A stretch of 36,302 nt of DNA from Verrucomicrobiota bacterium (lineage in GTDB: Bacteria > Verrucomicrobiota > Verrucomicrobiia > Limisphaerales > JAFGQR01). The stretch is taken from NCBI GenBank assembly GCA_016935555.1, contig JAFGQR010000177.1, forward strand, positions 1-36,302, in the 5' to 3' direction. The notes beneath the pieces are model-generated. The model saw only the letters and a program-made list of their open reading frames with translations. It was not told the origin of the DNA and did not search any database. Position numbers and translations under genes: made by a program. Below, piece by piece: positions 17,101 through 23,977 of the stretch. Every line of letters begins with the position of its first letter. The stretch's first letter is position 1.

Positions 17101-17510
17101 ACAAGACCGGCGAGCGCAACGCGGCGCATCTCCCCGCGTTGATTGCCGCGCTGGGCGATTCGGACCCGGTCCTCCGTTACTGGGCCGCCACCGGCTGTCT
17201 CATTCTGGCCGCCGAGGCGGGACCGGCGAAGGCGAAGTTGCTGGCGCTGCTGGACGATCCCTGGGCCGATGTGCGCGTCACAGCCGCCGAAGCACTCGCC
17301 CACCTCGGCGAACGGGACAAGGCGCTCCAAACCCTCGCAGCCGTCCTCAAGACCGGCAACCTCCACGAGGCGCTCGCCGCCCAGAACGCGCTGGATTCCC
17401 TGCGGCAGGCCGGGCTTGTGCCGCTGGCCATGGCCCGGGACCTCGTCCGCGACCTCAACTTCGGCGAGCCCGGCAACCGCATTCCGCGTTACCTGCTGAG
17501 CCAGCCGTGA
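14112..17510 (+). CDS. Exported fusion: beta-propeller glycoside-hydrolase-like + sulfatase + HEAT-like repeats
   Basis: The protein has 1132 residues. The signal peptide is about 1-30 (LILVPVLALVLAGPG...). Residues about 65-435 have repeating blade-like motifs (DGIRWDKP, NGVHWSKP, DGFHWHRP), as in five-bladed GH32/43/130-like propellers. About 435-518 is a small beta-sandwich-like region. A type I sulfatase spans about 550-955: metal site SEDNSPYLGCYGD, formylglycine site C599 in CSSARTTLITG, and ADHGG...K (D762, H763, K771). The site reads C-x-S-x-R where the usual consensus is C-x-P/A-x-R. About 985-1110 looks like HEAT repeats (LIAALGDSDPVLRYWAA, LLDDPWADVRVTAAEAL). The sulfatase has no signal of its own, so one exported polypeptide is likely. 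It should remove sulfate from a glycan that the propeller binds or cleaves. The start is the ATG in the ATGA overlap with the upstream gene. Confidence 0.85.
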   Translation: MTSPRRAPAGGLILVPVLALVLAGPGRLEAGEVLYNGIELPQSWPPRVAKLSRDPMPVPYLAAPPKVIPIDVGRQLFVDDFLVEQTTLTRTFHRPEFHRLNPVVTFDKPWELTGRAPFAAVFSDGVWFDPQDRLFKMWYCGGYLAGTCYATSTDGIRWDKPALEVEPGSNYVLRHERDSSTVWLDPTDPDPARRFKMFTTQRANEWCLALRCSSNGVHWSKPLATSPSLGDRSTVFYNPFRKVWVWSLRTSQPGTGRSRAYREHPDPVKGMAWQASDVTLWTGADRLDPRHPKFPGVDPQLYNLDAVAYESVMLGLFSIHQGPPNHQCSQLKIQKRNEVLLGFSRDGFHWHRPDRRPFLGVTERDGDWRWGNMQSAGGGCLVVGDKLYFYVSGRQRTDQFWDGRASTGLATLRRDGFASVDAGAEPGTLTTRPLRFRGEHLFVNVDTAGGELRVEILDAHGRPQAPFLRDTCLPVRTNRTLCPVRWSDAASLSALKGQTVRFRFHLRNGRLYAFWVSPTARGESRGYVAAGGPGLTGMTDTVGQGAGTPNRPNLLWITSEDNSPYLGCYGDPLARTPNLDRLAAQGVRYRNAFANAPVCSSARTTLITGMYASSLGAHNHRSRVAMPGRFKLYPEHLRAAGYHCSNNSKTDYNLAGTRQSWDESSPKAHYNHRAPGQPFFAVFNFTTSHESQVAPKPGKTSFRVPPETIPLPPYHPDTPEIRRDWANYYDQVTLLDGQAGKVLDELQKAGLDDDTIVFYYADHGGALPRGKRNIHDSGTRVPLIIRFPEKWRHLAPAAPGQWVPDLVSFVDFPATVLSLCGVPVPAHYEGRPFLGAQKPPPRDHVFLFRGRMDERYDTVRAVRDGGFRYVRNYSPHRPWGQHYSYPFQVLPSMRSWFAEFAAGRCNEVQAAYWNPKPAEEFYEIASDPFEVRNRIAEPQHAARIARLRAALRADILATRDTGFIPEGMAARRAGDMPLHDWAHTDAYPLERILDLADKTGERNAAHLPALIAALGDSDPVLRYWAATGCLILAAEAGPAKAKLLALLDDPWADVRVTAAEALAHLGERDKALQTLAAVLKTGNLHEALAAQNALDSLRQAGLVPLAMARDLVRDLNFGEPGNRIPRYLLSQP

Positions 17511-17583
17511 GGACTTGCAAACGTCCCCCTCCCACCATCGGCCACCGAATATCCAACGCGCGACACGGCACAATTCACCCGAT

Positions 17584-17618
17584 CTTCGGCCTTCGGCGTT
17601 CGGCGTTCGATGTTGGTC
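17584..17618. repeat. Short 7-bp tandem repeat
   Basis: Five consecutive heptamers (cttcggc, cttcggc, gttcggc, gttcgat, gttggtc) lie in the 159-bp gap between the convergent sulfatase and response-regulator genes. The unit length matches the heptamer array at the window's end, though the sequence differs. An 11-bp palindrome ccccggcgggg follows at 17648-17658 and might help end transcription of the response regulator gene; no T-tract is present. Confidence 0.55.
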
Positions 17619-17669
17619 CCAGTTTCTGAACCAAGAAAGCTCCGCCGCCCCGGCGGGGATGGGTGCTCG

Positions 17670-18098
17670 CTACTTTTTGGCCGATTTGCTTTCGTAGAGC
17701 GAGTCGATGTAGTTGAGCCACCGCATCCCGACCAGAATGCGCGAGCGCAGTTGGGCCGGGTTGTGGGGTTTGACGAGGTAATCATCGACGCCTGCGGCCA
17801 GGCCCTCCTTGATTTCCCTCAACCGGTTCATCACGCTGAGCATGACGATGTAGACGTAGGGCAGCATGTGATGGCGGCGCACGTCGCGCGCCAAATCCAA
17901 GCCGCTGTAGTCGTCGTCAAAACGGCGGTCGGTGATGATCAGGCGCCCGGGCCTCTCGTGGAACGCCTCCCACAACTTGCGCGCGCTCCGAAACGTGGAC
18001 ACATCGAACCGGTCCAGAACCAGGCTGTCCTCGAGTTGCGAGGCGTCGTCGCGTTTGCGCGCGGCGAGGTAGATCTGCAGGTTGTCGCTGTTGACCAT
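17670..18098 (-). CDS. Receiver-only response regulator (CheY-like)
   Basis: This is a single receiver domain of 142 residues with no output domain. The phosphoacceptor is D57 (IITDRRF), the switch Ser is S88 (IVMLS) and the conserved Lys is K110 (YLVKP), all at CheY-like spacing. The acidic pair that normally follows strand 1 and binds magnesium is not in place: strand 1 reads LQIYLAARKRDD, with Ala-Arg where two acids are expected and the acids shifted by about four residues. It may be phosphorylated poorly or act without phosphorylation. No histidine kinase is nearby. The ATG at 18098 starts at the domain edge. An upstream extension to 18371 gives only low-complexity Arg/Ala-rich sequence. 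Confidence 0.82.
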   Translation of the reverse strand: MVNSDNLQIYLAARKRDDASQLEDSLVLDRFDVSTFRSARKLWEAFHERPGRLIITDRRFDDDYSGLDLARDVRRHHMLPYVYIVMLSVMNRLREIKEGLAAGVDDYLVKPHNPAQLRSRILVGMRWLNYIDSLYESKSAKK

Positions 18099-18360
18099 AG
18101 GCTTGGGTCGTTCCGTCGCATCACCTGGAGGCCACGCGGCACACCGATGCGCCGCGGCTGCCCCCATGAGTACCACGGCGCGCCCGGCATGAGAAGCGAA
18201 TTGAGCGCGCCCGGCATGGGTGCGGCGCGGCCGGCGGTTGTGGGCGGCAATCGCGGTCCCCCAGCCGCATGGACGCGTCGCTCCCCCACGTCGCGGCAGC
18301 GACGGCCGACAGTCCGGCTCACGCGACGCGACGCGACGTCCCGACCGCGACGGGCCCTGG
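18099..18360. other. Intergenic region upstream of the response regulator
   Basis: No gene is supported here. It contains two 14-bp direct copies of gcgcgcccggcatg (18178-18191 and 18205-18218, 27 bp apart) and a short acgcg tandem at about 18324-18341. It presumably holds the response-regulator promoter on the minus strand, but no clear -35/-10 pair was found. Confidence 0.45.
18178..18218. repeat. 14-bp direct repeat pair
   Basis: Two identical copies of gcgcgcccggcatg lie 27 bp apart, 80-120 bp upstream of the response regulator ATG. They could be paired operator sites or a remnant duplication. Nothing else in the window matches. Confidence 0.4.
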
Positions 18361-18402
18361 CTAGCCCGCATTTCTCACCGCCTGGGTAGAAATGCTGGCT
18401 AG
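18361..18402. repeat. Imperfect palindromic element, copy B (at the mgtE stop)
   Basis: Left arm 18361-18375 (ctagcccgcatttct) and right arm 18388-18402 (agaaatgctggctag) pair over 15 positions with one mismatch, around a 12-base loop caccgcctgggt. It shares sequence and orientation with copy A at 33-76. The right arm includes the mgtE stop codon. It may double as the 3' end hairpin of the mgtE transcript. Confidence 0.7.
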
Positions 18403-19712
18403 GACGGGACCAGGCGGAGGGCCAGGGCGGCCAGGCCCAGGAAAAAGAAGAACCCGGCCACGTCGGTCACCGTGGTGAGGAAGATGCTCGAGGCCAGGGC
18501 AGGGTCCACGCGCAGCAGTTTCAGGCCGAGGGGAATCATCACCCCGGACAGCGCGGCGGCCAATTGGTTGAGCAGCATGGCCGCGCCCGCCACCACCCCG
18601 AGGGTCGGGCTGCCTTTCCACACGTAGCCGGCCACGCCCACGACGATTCCGATGGCGAGTCCGTTTATCAAGCCCAGCATCAGTTCCTTGAGCAGCGCCT
18701 TGCGGCCGTCGCCGGGAGAGAGTTCGCCGAGCGCCAGGTCGCGGATGATGACGGTGAGGGTTTGCATGCCGGCGTTGCCGCCCTGGCCGGCGATGATGGG
18801 GAGGAACACGGCGAGGGCGGTCCACCGGGCGATGGTGTTTTCGAACAGGCTGATCACGGAGGCGGCGGCAAACGCGGTGACCAGGTTGAGGTAGAGCCAG
18901 GGCAGCCGCCGGCCCACCGACTTGTGCCACGGCGTCAGCGCGCGTTCCTCGCCGGACAACCCCACCATCAACTGCATGTCCTCCGTGGCCTCCTTCCGGG
19001 CAACCTCCAGCGCGTCGCTCGCCTTGACCACGCCCGCAAGACGGCCCTCCTCGTCGAGCACCGGCAGACCCAGATAATGGTAATGCTCGAATTGCCGCGC
19101 CAATTCCTCCTGGTCGGTGCGGGCGCCCACGTGCTTGACGTCGCGGTTCATGATGTCGCCCATCCGCCGCTCGGCCCGCCGGAACACCAGGTCCCGCAGG
19201 CTCACGATGCCCACGAGACGCTGCCCGGCGTCGGTGACATACAGATACGCGACGTCCTCGGTGCGCTCCTGCTCGGCACGGGACCGGAGCAATTCGCGCA
19301 CCTGGGCCACGGTCATGTCCTCGCGCAGGGCGATGAACCGGTTGGACATGATCCCCCCGGCGGTGTCCTCCGGGTAACGCTGGAGGCTGCGAACGCCGGC
19401 GGCGACCTCGGCGGGAAGCGCGGCAAGGGCGGCGCGGCGCGTGCCGGGCGGAAGTTCCTGCAACACGTCCACCGCATCCTGCGGGGCGATGCGTTGGAGA
19501 AGGTCGGCGAGCCGGCGCGGATCCATCTCCGCCACCATCTCCGGCACGTTCTCCGGCTCCACCTCGGCCAGCGCCGCCCCGGCCGTGTCCGGCGGGAGTT
19601 GCCGCAGCAACGCACAGGCCTCTTCGGCCGGCAGCCGCTGCAGCCGGTCCGCCAGGTCCGCAGCATGCAAGGTCCGTAATGCCTCGAGCGAGACGGCGGT
19701 TGTTTCAGTCAT
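18399..19712 (-). CDS. mgtE: Magnesium transporter MgtE
   Basis: This is an inner-membrane Mg2+ channel/transporter of 437 residues, normal for the family. Residues about 10-125 form the helical N domain built of short repeats (LADRLQRLPAEEACALL, LADLLQRIAPQDAVDVL). Two CBS domains follow (about 127-185 and 190-248), which sense intracellular Mg2+. Five membrane helices run from about 272 to the end, with the signature FLPIIAGQGGNAGMQT (303-318) and TDVAGFFFF near the end, where the pore Asp lies. The usual MGGNAG reads QGGNAG. The stop lies inside palindromic element B. Two palindromes sit directly upstream of the ATG. It is separated from the trehalose operon by 168 bp. Confidence 0.95.
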   Translation of the reverse strand: MTETTAVSLEALRTLHAADLADRLQRLPAEEACALLRQLPPDTAGAALAEVEPENVPEMVAEMDPRRLADLLQRIAPQDAVDVLQELPPGTRRAALAALPAEVAAGVRSLQRYPEDTAGGIMSNRFIALREDMTVAQVRELLRSRAEQERTEDVAYLYVTDAGQRLVGIVSLRDLVFRRAERRMGDIMNRDVKHVGARTDQEELARQFEHYHYLGLPVLDEEGRLAGVVKASDALEVARKEATEDMQLMVGLSGEERALTPWHKSVGRRLPWLYLNLVTAFAAASVISLFENTIARWTALAVFLPIIAGQGGNAGMQTLTVIIRDLALGELSPGDGRKALLKELMLGLINGLAIGIVVGVAGYVWKGSPTLGVVAGAAMLLNQLAAALSGVMIPLGLKLLRVDPALASSIFLTTVTDVAGFFFFLGLAALALRLVPS

Positions 19713-19715
19713 GGC

Positions 19716-19746
19716 ATGAGATTCTCATTCCAAGACGCGCTTGGAA
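19716..19746 (-). promoter_or_regulatory. Two abutting palindromes in the mgtE leader
   Basis: ATGAGATTCTCAT (19716-19728) has perfect 6-bp arms. TTCCAAG (19728-19734) with CTTGGAA (19740-19746) forms a perfect 7-bp inverted repeat around ACGCG. Both lie within 35 bases upstream of the mgtE ATG. They may be an operator or a leader RNA structure. I see no features of an M-box riboswitch. Confidence 0.4.
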
Positions 19747-19789
19747 AGCGGATCCGCAGAGGACGAGGCTGCCGTCCCGAGTCCAGCGT

Positions 19790-19827
19790 GCCCGTGCCAT
19801 CCCGCGTGGCGCAGGCGCGGGACGGGC
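19790..19827 (-). terminator. GC-rich hairpin after the trehalose-MscS operon
   Basis: TCCCGCG (19800-19806) pairs with CGCGGGA (19816-19822). GCCCG (19790-19794) then pairs with CGGGC (19823-19827) across a 5-base bulge. It begins about 54 bases past the MscS stop, in the right place for an operon terminator, but no T-run follows on the minus strand. It could instead be part of the mgtE leader. Confidence 0.35.
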
Positions 19828-19880
19828 GTCAGGATTCGCCAGCGATGAGCCGCCCCGTCCGGCCGCGCGGAGGGGGGCGG

Positions 19881-21308
19881 TCAGGCAGGCGCGGGCGGGG
19901 TTTGGTCCAGCGCGGCGCGCATCCTGGGCAGGCTGTGCGGATACTGTTGCTGAAGAAGGGCAAGCAGCTTTTCACGGATTTCACACCGGAGGTTCCAGGC
20001 TTTCGACGCGTCGGCGGCGGTGGCCAGCACGCGCAGTTGCATGGCGCGCTCGTTGGTGTCGGTCACCTGCAGGTTCCAGAAGCGCCGGTCCCAGTCCTTG
20101 CAACTTTCCACGATCCTCTGCACCGCCGGCCGCACCTCCGCGATCGGCAGGGTGTAATCCGCCCACACAAAGACGGAACCCAGGATGTCGGCGGAGACGC
20201 GCGTCCAGTTCTGGAATGGTTGTTCGATGAAGTGGCTGAGCGGCACCACCAGGCGGCGGTCGTCCCAGATCCGCACCACCACGTAGGTGAGGGTGATCTC
20301 CTCGATCCGGCCCCACTCGCCCTCGACGATCACCACGTCGTCCAGGCGGATGGGCTGGGTCAGGGCCAGCTGAAAGCCCGCGAACAGGTTGGCGATCGTC
20401 CGCTGCGCGGCGAACCCGACGACGATGCCGACGACGCCGGCCGAGGCCAGCAGGCTGGTGCCGAACCGGCGCACTTCCTCGAAGAGCATCAGCATGGAAG
20501 CGACGGTGAAGACGGCGATGATGACATAGAGGGTCTTGCTCAGGACGTGGACCTGCGTGTAGACCTTGCGCGCCTCGAGATTGTCGGCGGCGGTGATGTC
20601 GTAGCGGGCCAGCGCCGCCTTCTCACCCAAACCGACGGCTTGGAACAGAAGATACGCCACCACGCCGATGATCAGGATGCTGCTGCCTTTGGCCAGCACG
20701 CCGGCCGATTCCGGCGGCAGGCCGATCATGGGCAGCGCGAAGATGAGTCCCAGCACGGGCACGATGACGCGCAGGCTCCGGCCGACCACGGGCACGACCA
20801 ACGGGCCGAGTTTGCCCGACGTTGGCCCGGCCCATTCCTTCAGGAACGCCTCGAGAACGTGCGTGACCTTGAAAAACAGCCAGAACAGCACCGCGAAAAC
20901 ACCCACGTCAAAGAGCCGGTCGAAAAGCTCACGGACCGGGTGCGGACCCTGGTCGGAGGAGAGCTTCATCAGGATCGGTGTGGCCGCCAGGTAGACCCCA
21001 TACACCCAAATCAGCAGGTAGAGCGGCGGACCCACCGTCCGCCACAACTGCACGCGCCATGCCCTGGATTCAGGATGCGCCCCGGCCTGTCGCAGCTTGC
21101 GTCGCAGATACGATGCGGCCAGGCCGTTGACCAGAAGGACGAACCCCACCAGGCATAGCAGCACGCTCAGGTCAGCCGCCGAAACGCTCCCAACCACGGG
21201 CCGGTGGACCGCCGGTCCGCAGAGTTCCTCCAGCAAGCCCGAGAGCAGCGCGCTCAGACTCGCGGCCAGTGTGTCGAGCAGACTTTTTCCGGTCATCGTC
21301 GTGTTCAT
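19881..21308 (-). CDS. MscS-family mechanosensitive channel, last gene of the trehalose operon
   Basis: The protein has 475 residues. About six membrane segments are visible (about 46-64, 93-112, 133-150, 176-195, 205-225 and 257-276), then the MscS pore helix and beta domain: LLASAGVVGIVVGFAAQRTIANLFAG (286-311), QPIRLDDVVIVEGEWGRIEEI (318-338) and RLVVPLSHFIEQPFQNWTR. The channel opens when membrane tension rises after a hypo-osmotic shift and releases small solutes. The ATG at 21308 overlaps the TGA of treY (ATGA), so translation is probably coupled to the trehalose-forming enzyme. It differs from the other MscS gene at 4577-6469: different length, no large periplasmic domain, different pore sequence. 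Confidence 0.9.
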   Translation of the reverse strand: MNTTMTGKSLLDTLAASLSALLSGLLEELCGPAVHRPVVGSVSAADLSVLLCLVGFVLLVNGLAASYLRRKLRQAGAHPESRAWRVQLWRTVGPPLYLLIWVYGVYLAATPILMKLSSDQGPHPVRELFDRLFDVGVFAVLFWLFFKVTHVLEAFLKEWAGPTSGKLGPLVVPVVGRSLRVIVPVLGLIFALPMIGLPPESAGVLAKGSSILIIGVVAYLLFQAVGLGEKAALARYDITAADNLEARKVYTQVHVLSKTLYVIIAVFTVASMLMLFEEVRRFGTSLLASAGVVGIVVGFAAQRTIANLFAGFQLALTQPIRLDDVVIVEGEWGRIEEITLTYVVVRIWDDRRLVVPLSHFIEQPFQNWTRVSADILGSVFVWADYTLPIAEVRPAVQRIVESCKDWDRRFWNLQVTDTNERAMQLRVLATAADASKAWNLRCEIREKLLALLQQQYPHSLPRMRAALDQTPPAPA

Positions 21309-23977
21309 GATGCGTCCATGGAGTTGGTGGTGGGTTGGGCGGGGCGCTCGAGCCGCTCCAGCAACGCGATGGGAAACCGGCCCAGCACCTCGCCGAGGCG
21401 CAGCGAGACGTTCGCGCCGTCCCCGCCCGCGCAAAGCCTCTCGCCGGTGAACACGTTGCGGAAGACGCCGCCGGTCTGGGTCCGCGGCAGGATCAGCCGC
21501 GTCTCGCCCCAGGCGGCCTCGCCCAAAGGCATCCCCTCGCGGCCGGCAGCCAGACCCAATACCAGGCGCGGCACGACCGCCAGCACGGCGGCGCCACCCT
21601 GCGCACGGGCAAAGCCGCAGACATGCTCCGCCCGGGCGCCCCTGGCGAGCAGCGGCAGGTAGTCGCCGTCGCGAAAGAGCGGCGCGTGTTGTCGGCGCCA
21701 TTGCAGCGTGCGGCAGACCACGCCAAGTTTGAGGCGGCCGTCGGCCGGGTGCTGCAGAAGATGATGGATCGGATCCGGGGACGCCTCGTGGCCCGCGCCG
21801 TTTGCCCCGACGGGAGCAGCCGTCAGCCCCGCCAGCGCCGCCTGACACCGCGCGAAGTCGACTGGCCGACGATTGTCCGGGTCGACAAGGGCGAAGTCGC
21901 CCAGCTCGGTTCCCTGGTAGAGATCGGGAACGCCGGGGGCGGTGAGCTTGAGCAGTGTTTGGGCGAGTGCATTGACCCAGCCGGCGTCCAGCAGCGGCGT
22001 CACAAAGCGCTCCACGTCCGCCATAAACTCGCGGTCGTTCAAGGTGGCGGCGACGAAACGCGCCAGCGCCGCCTCGTAGGCGGTGTTGGGATCGGTCCAC
22101 CGCGTATGCTGCCTGGCTTCGCGAGCCGCCTTGGTCATGTAGGCAAGGGCGCGCTCCGGTTCCAGCGGCCACGCGCCGACGAGGGTTTGATAGAACAGGT
22201 ATTCGGCGTTCCGGTCCGGCCAGCCGTTGCTGCGGGCGTGCTCATTCATGGCCGACCAGCGCCGGACCGCGCCGCTCCAGCGCTCCGGGATTTCCGACAA
22301 CAGCGCCAGGCGCGCGCGCGCGTCCTCGCCCCGTTTGGTGTCGTGGGTGGAGGTGGCGAGCATGGTGTGGGGCCAATGCCGGCGGGTGTGGGCGCAGGCG
22401 CGGTGAAACTCCTCGACAGAGACGCCAAAGTGCGCCGGATCGCCGCCGACCTCGTTCAGCGCCACGAAGCGGTTGAACCCGTAAAACGCGGTGTCCTCGA
22501 CGCCCTTGGCCATCGCCGGACCGGTGAGCTGCTGGAAGCGCATCACGAACTCGGCGGCCCCCTCCCCGCCCACCCGCAGGCGAAGCAGGTCGCCGATGTA
22601 GTCGAGGAGCGCCGCCAGGTCGGGCCGCTCGCCCCGGGCGGCCGCCACGGCCGTCGCGATCACCCGGGCATCCGTCTCGCCAGCGCCGGACGGAGACGCG
22701 GGAGCCGGCGCCGGGGCCGCTCCCGGCCCGGGGGACGGGTCTGCGCGCACGTAAGTGCGGTAGACGGGGAAGCACGCCACCAGTGCCGTCAGAGCCTGCT
22801 GAAGCGAATCGAACCCGAAGCGCGCCGCCCGCTCGTCCCCGGGGGCCAGGCGTTGCAGGAGCCGTGTCAGCCGGTCCACTTCCGCCGCCAGGCCGTGGCC
22901 GAGCATTTCAAGCTTCTTGCGCCGCACCAGGGCGGGGTACTCGGTCGGCTCGCCGGTGAAATCCGCATAGAAGCGGGTCAGGGGCTTTTCTCCCGCCGGA
23001 TCGATCAGCAAACCGCCCGCCAGGTTCAAAAAGTCGTAGCCGGTCGTGCCCGCCACCGGCCAGTCCGCAGGCAGATCCTCGCCCGGTTCGAGGATTTTTT
23101 CGACGACGATCCACGCGCCCGGCGCGGTCCGGCGGAGCCGTTCGAGGTAGGCTTGCGGGTCGCGCAAGCCGTCGGGGTGATCCACGCGCAAGCCGTCGAG
23201 CAGGCCGCGCCGATGCCAACGGAGGATGTGCTGGTGAGTGGCCGCGAAGACCCGGGGCACCTCGACCCGCACGCCTGCGAGGTGGCTGACGGTGAAAAAG
23301 CGGCGGTAATTGAGACGGGCATCCCCCAGGCGCCAGCAGGCCAGCCGGTAGTGCTGGCGGTCGAGAAACCGCTCGAGGGCCCGCGGGTCGGCGTTGAGCG
23401 CCGCAACCGCTTCCTCCGGGGACGGGTGCGGCGCGGGAATCGACTCGGGACTGGCAGGGAACCGGTGGCCGGCATAGCGCACGGTCACCTCGCCGTGCTC
23501 CCACGCCACCCGCAGTTCGCCGCGGGCCAACACCCGGGCGGCGTCGTCGCCCAGAACCGCCAGCAGCACTTTGCCGCGCAAGCCGGGCGCGGCCGAGTCC
23601 CAGTCGATGTCGAAATACCCGGCAAACCGGCTGGCCCGCCCATGCCGCAGCACGTCCCACCACCACGGGTTTTCCGCGGCCGCCGCCATGTGGTTGGGGA
23701 CGATGTCCAGCACCAGGCCCATGCCGCGCTCGCGCAACGCCCCAGCCAGCGCCTCCAGGTCCGCCTCGGTGCCGAGGTCCGGATTGAGCCGGGTGGGATC
23801 GCACACGTCGTAGCCGTGGGTGCTGCCGGGGGCGGCCCTGAGCAGGGGGGAGGCATAAAGATGGCTGACCCCGAGCGCGTCGAGATAGGGCACGAGGTTT
23901 CGCGCATCGCGCAGGGTGAAACCCCGGTGGAACTGCAGGCGGCAGGTGGCGCGCGGGATGGTGGCCTCCGGCTTCAT
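21305..23977 (-). CDS. treY: Maltooligosyltrehalose synthase (GH13_26)
   Basis: TreY isomerises the reducing-end alpha-1,4 bond of maltodextrin to the alpha,alpha-1,1 bond, giving maltooligosyltrehalose for TreZ. The protein has 890 residues, somewhat longer than common homologs. GH13 regions are visible: LVLDIVPNHMA (88-98), nucleophile D266 in DGLRVDHPDGL, acid E293 in VVEKILEPGE, and STHDTKRGED further on for the transition-state Asp. The family landmarks YASPLLRAAPGSTHGYDV and KGVEDTAFYGFNR are also present. A Pro/Ala-rich insert of about 25 residues occurs around ADPSPGPGAAPAPAPA. The ATG at 23977 overlaps the GH57 gene's TGA, and the treY TGA overlaps the mscS ATG. The frame is open further upstream only inside the GH57 gene. 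Confidence 0.95.
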   Translation of the reverse strand: MKPEATIPRATCRLQFHRGFTLRDARNLVPYLDALGVSHLYASPLLRAAPGSTHGYDVCDPTRLNPDLGTEADLEALAGALRERGMGLVLDIVPNHMAAAAENPWWWDVLRHGRASRFAGYFDIDWDSAAPGLRGKVLLAVLGDDAARVLARGELRVAWEHGEVTVRYAGHRFPASPESIPAPHPSPEEAVAALNADPRALERFLDRQHYRLACWRLGDARLNYRRFFTVSHLAGVRVEVPRVFAATHQHILRWHRRGLLDGLRVDHPDGLRDPQAYLERLRRTAPGAWIVVEKILEPGEDLPADWPVAGTTGYDFLNLAGGLLIDPAGEKPLTRFYADFTGEPTEYPALVRRKKLEMLGHGLAAEVDRLTRLLQRLAPGDERAARFGFDSLQQALTALVACFPVYRTYVRADPSPGPGAAPAPAPASPSGAGETDARVIATAVAAARGERPDLAALLDYIGDLLRLRVGGEGAAEFVMRFQQLTGPAMAKGVEDTAFYGFNRFVALNEVGGDPAHFGVSVEEFHRACAHTRRHWPHTMLATSTHDTKRGEDARARLALLSEIPERWSGAVRRWSAMNEHARSNGWPDRNAEYLFYQTLVGAWPLEPERALAYMTKAAREARQHTRWTDPNTAYEAALARFVAATLNDREFMADVERFVTPLLDAGWVNALAQTLLKLTAPGVPDLYQGTELGDFALVDPDNRRPVDFARCQAALAGLTAAPVGANGAGHEASPDPIHHLLQHPADGRLKLGVVCRTLQWRRQHAPLFRDGDYLPLLARGARAEHVCGFARAQGGAAVLAVVPRLVLGLAAGREGMPLGEAAWGETRLILPRTQTGGVFRNVFTGERLCAGGDGANVSLRLGEVLGRFPIALLERLERPAQPTTNSMDAS

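Noticed and set aside
19881..22172. 763-residue extension of the second MscS
   Set aside because: The upstream part is antisense-like frame inside treY. The ATG at 21308 with the ATGA overlap is the natural start.
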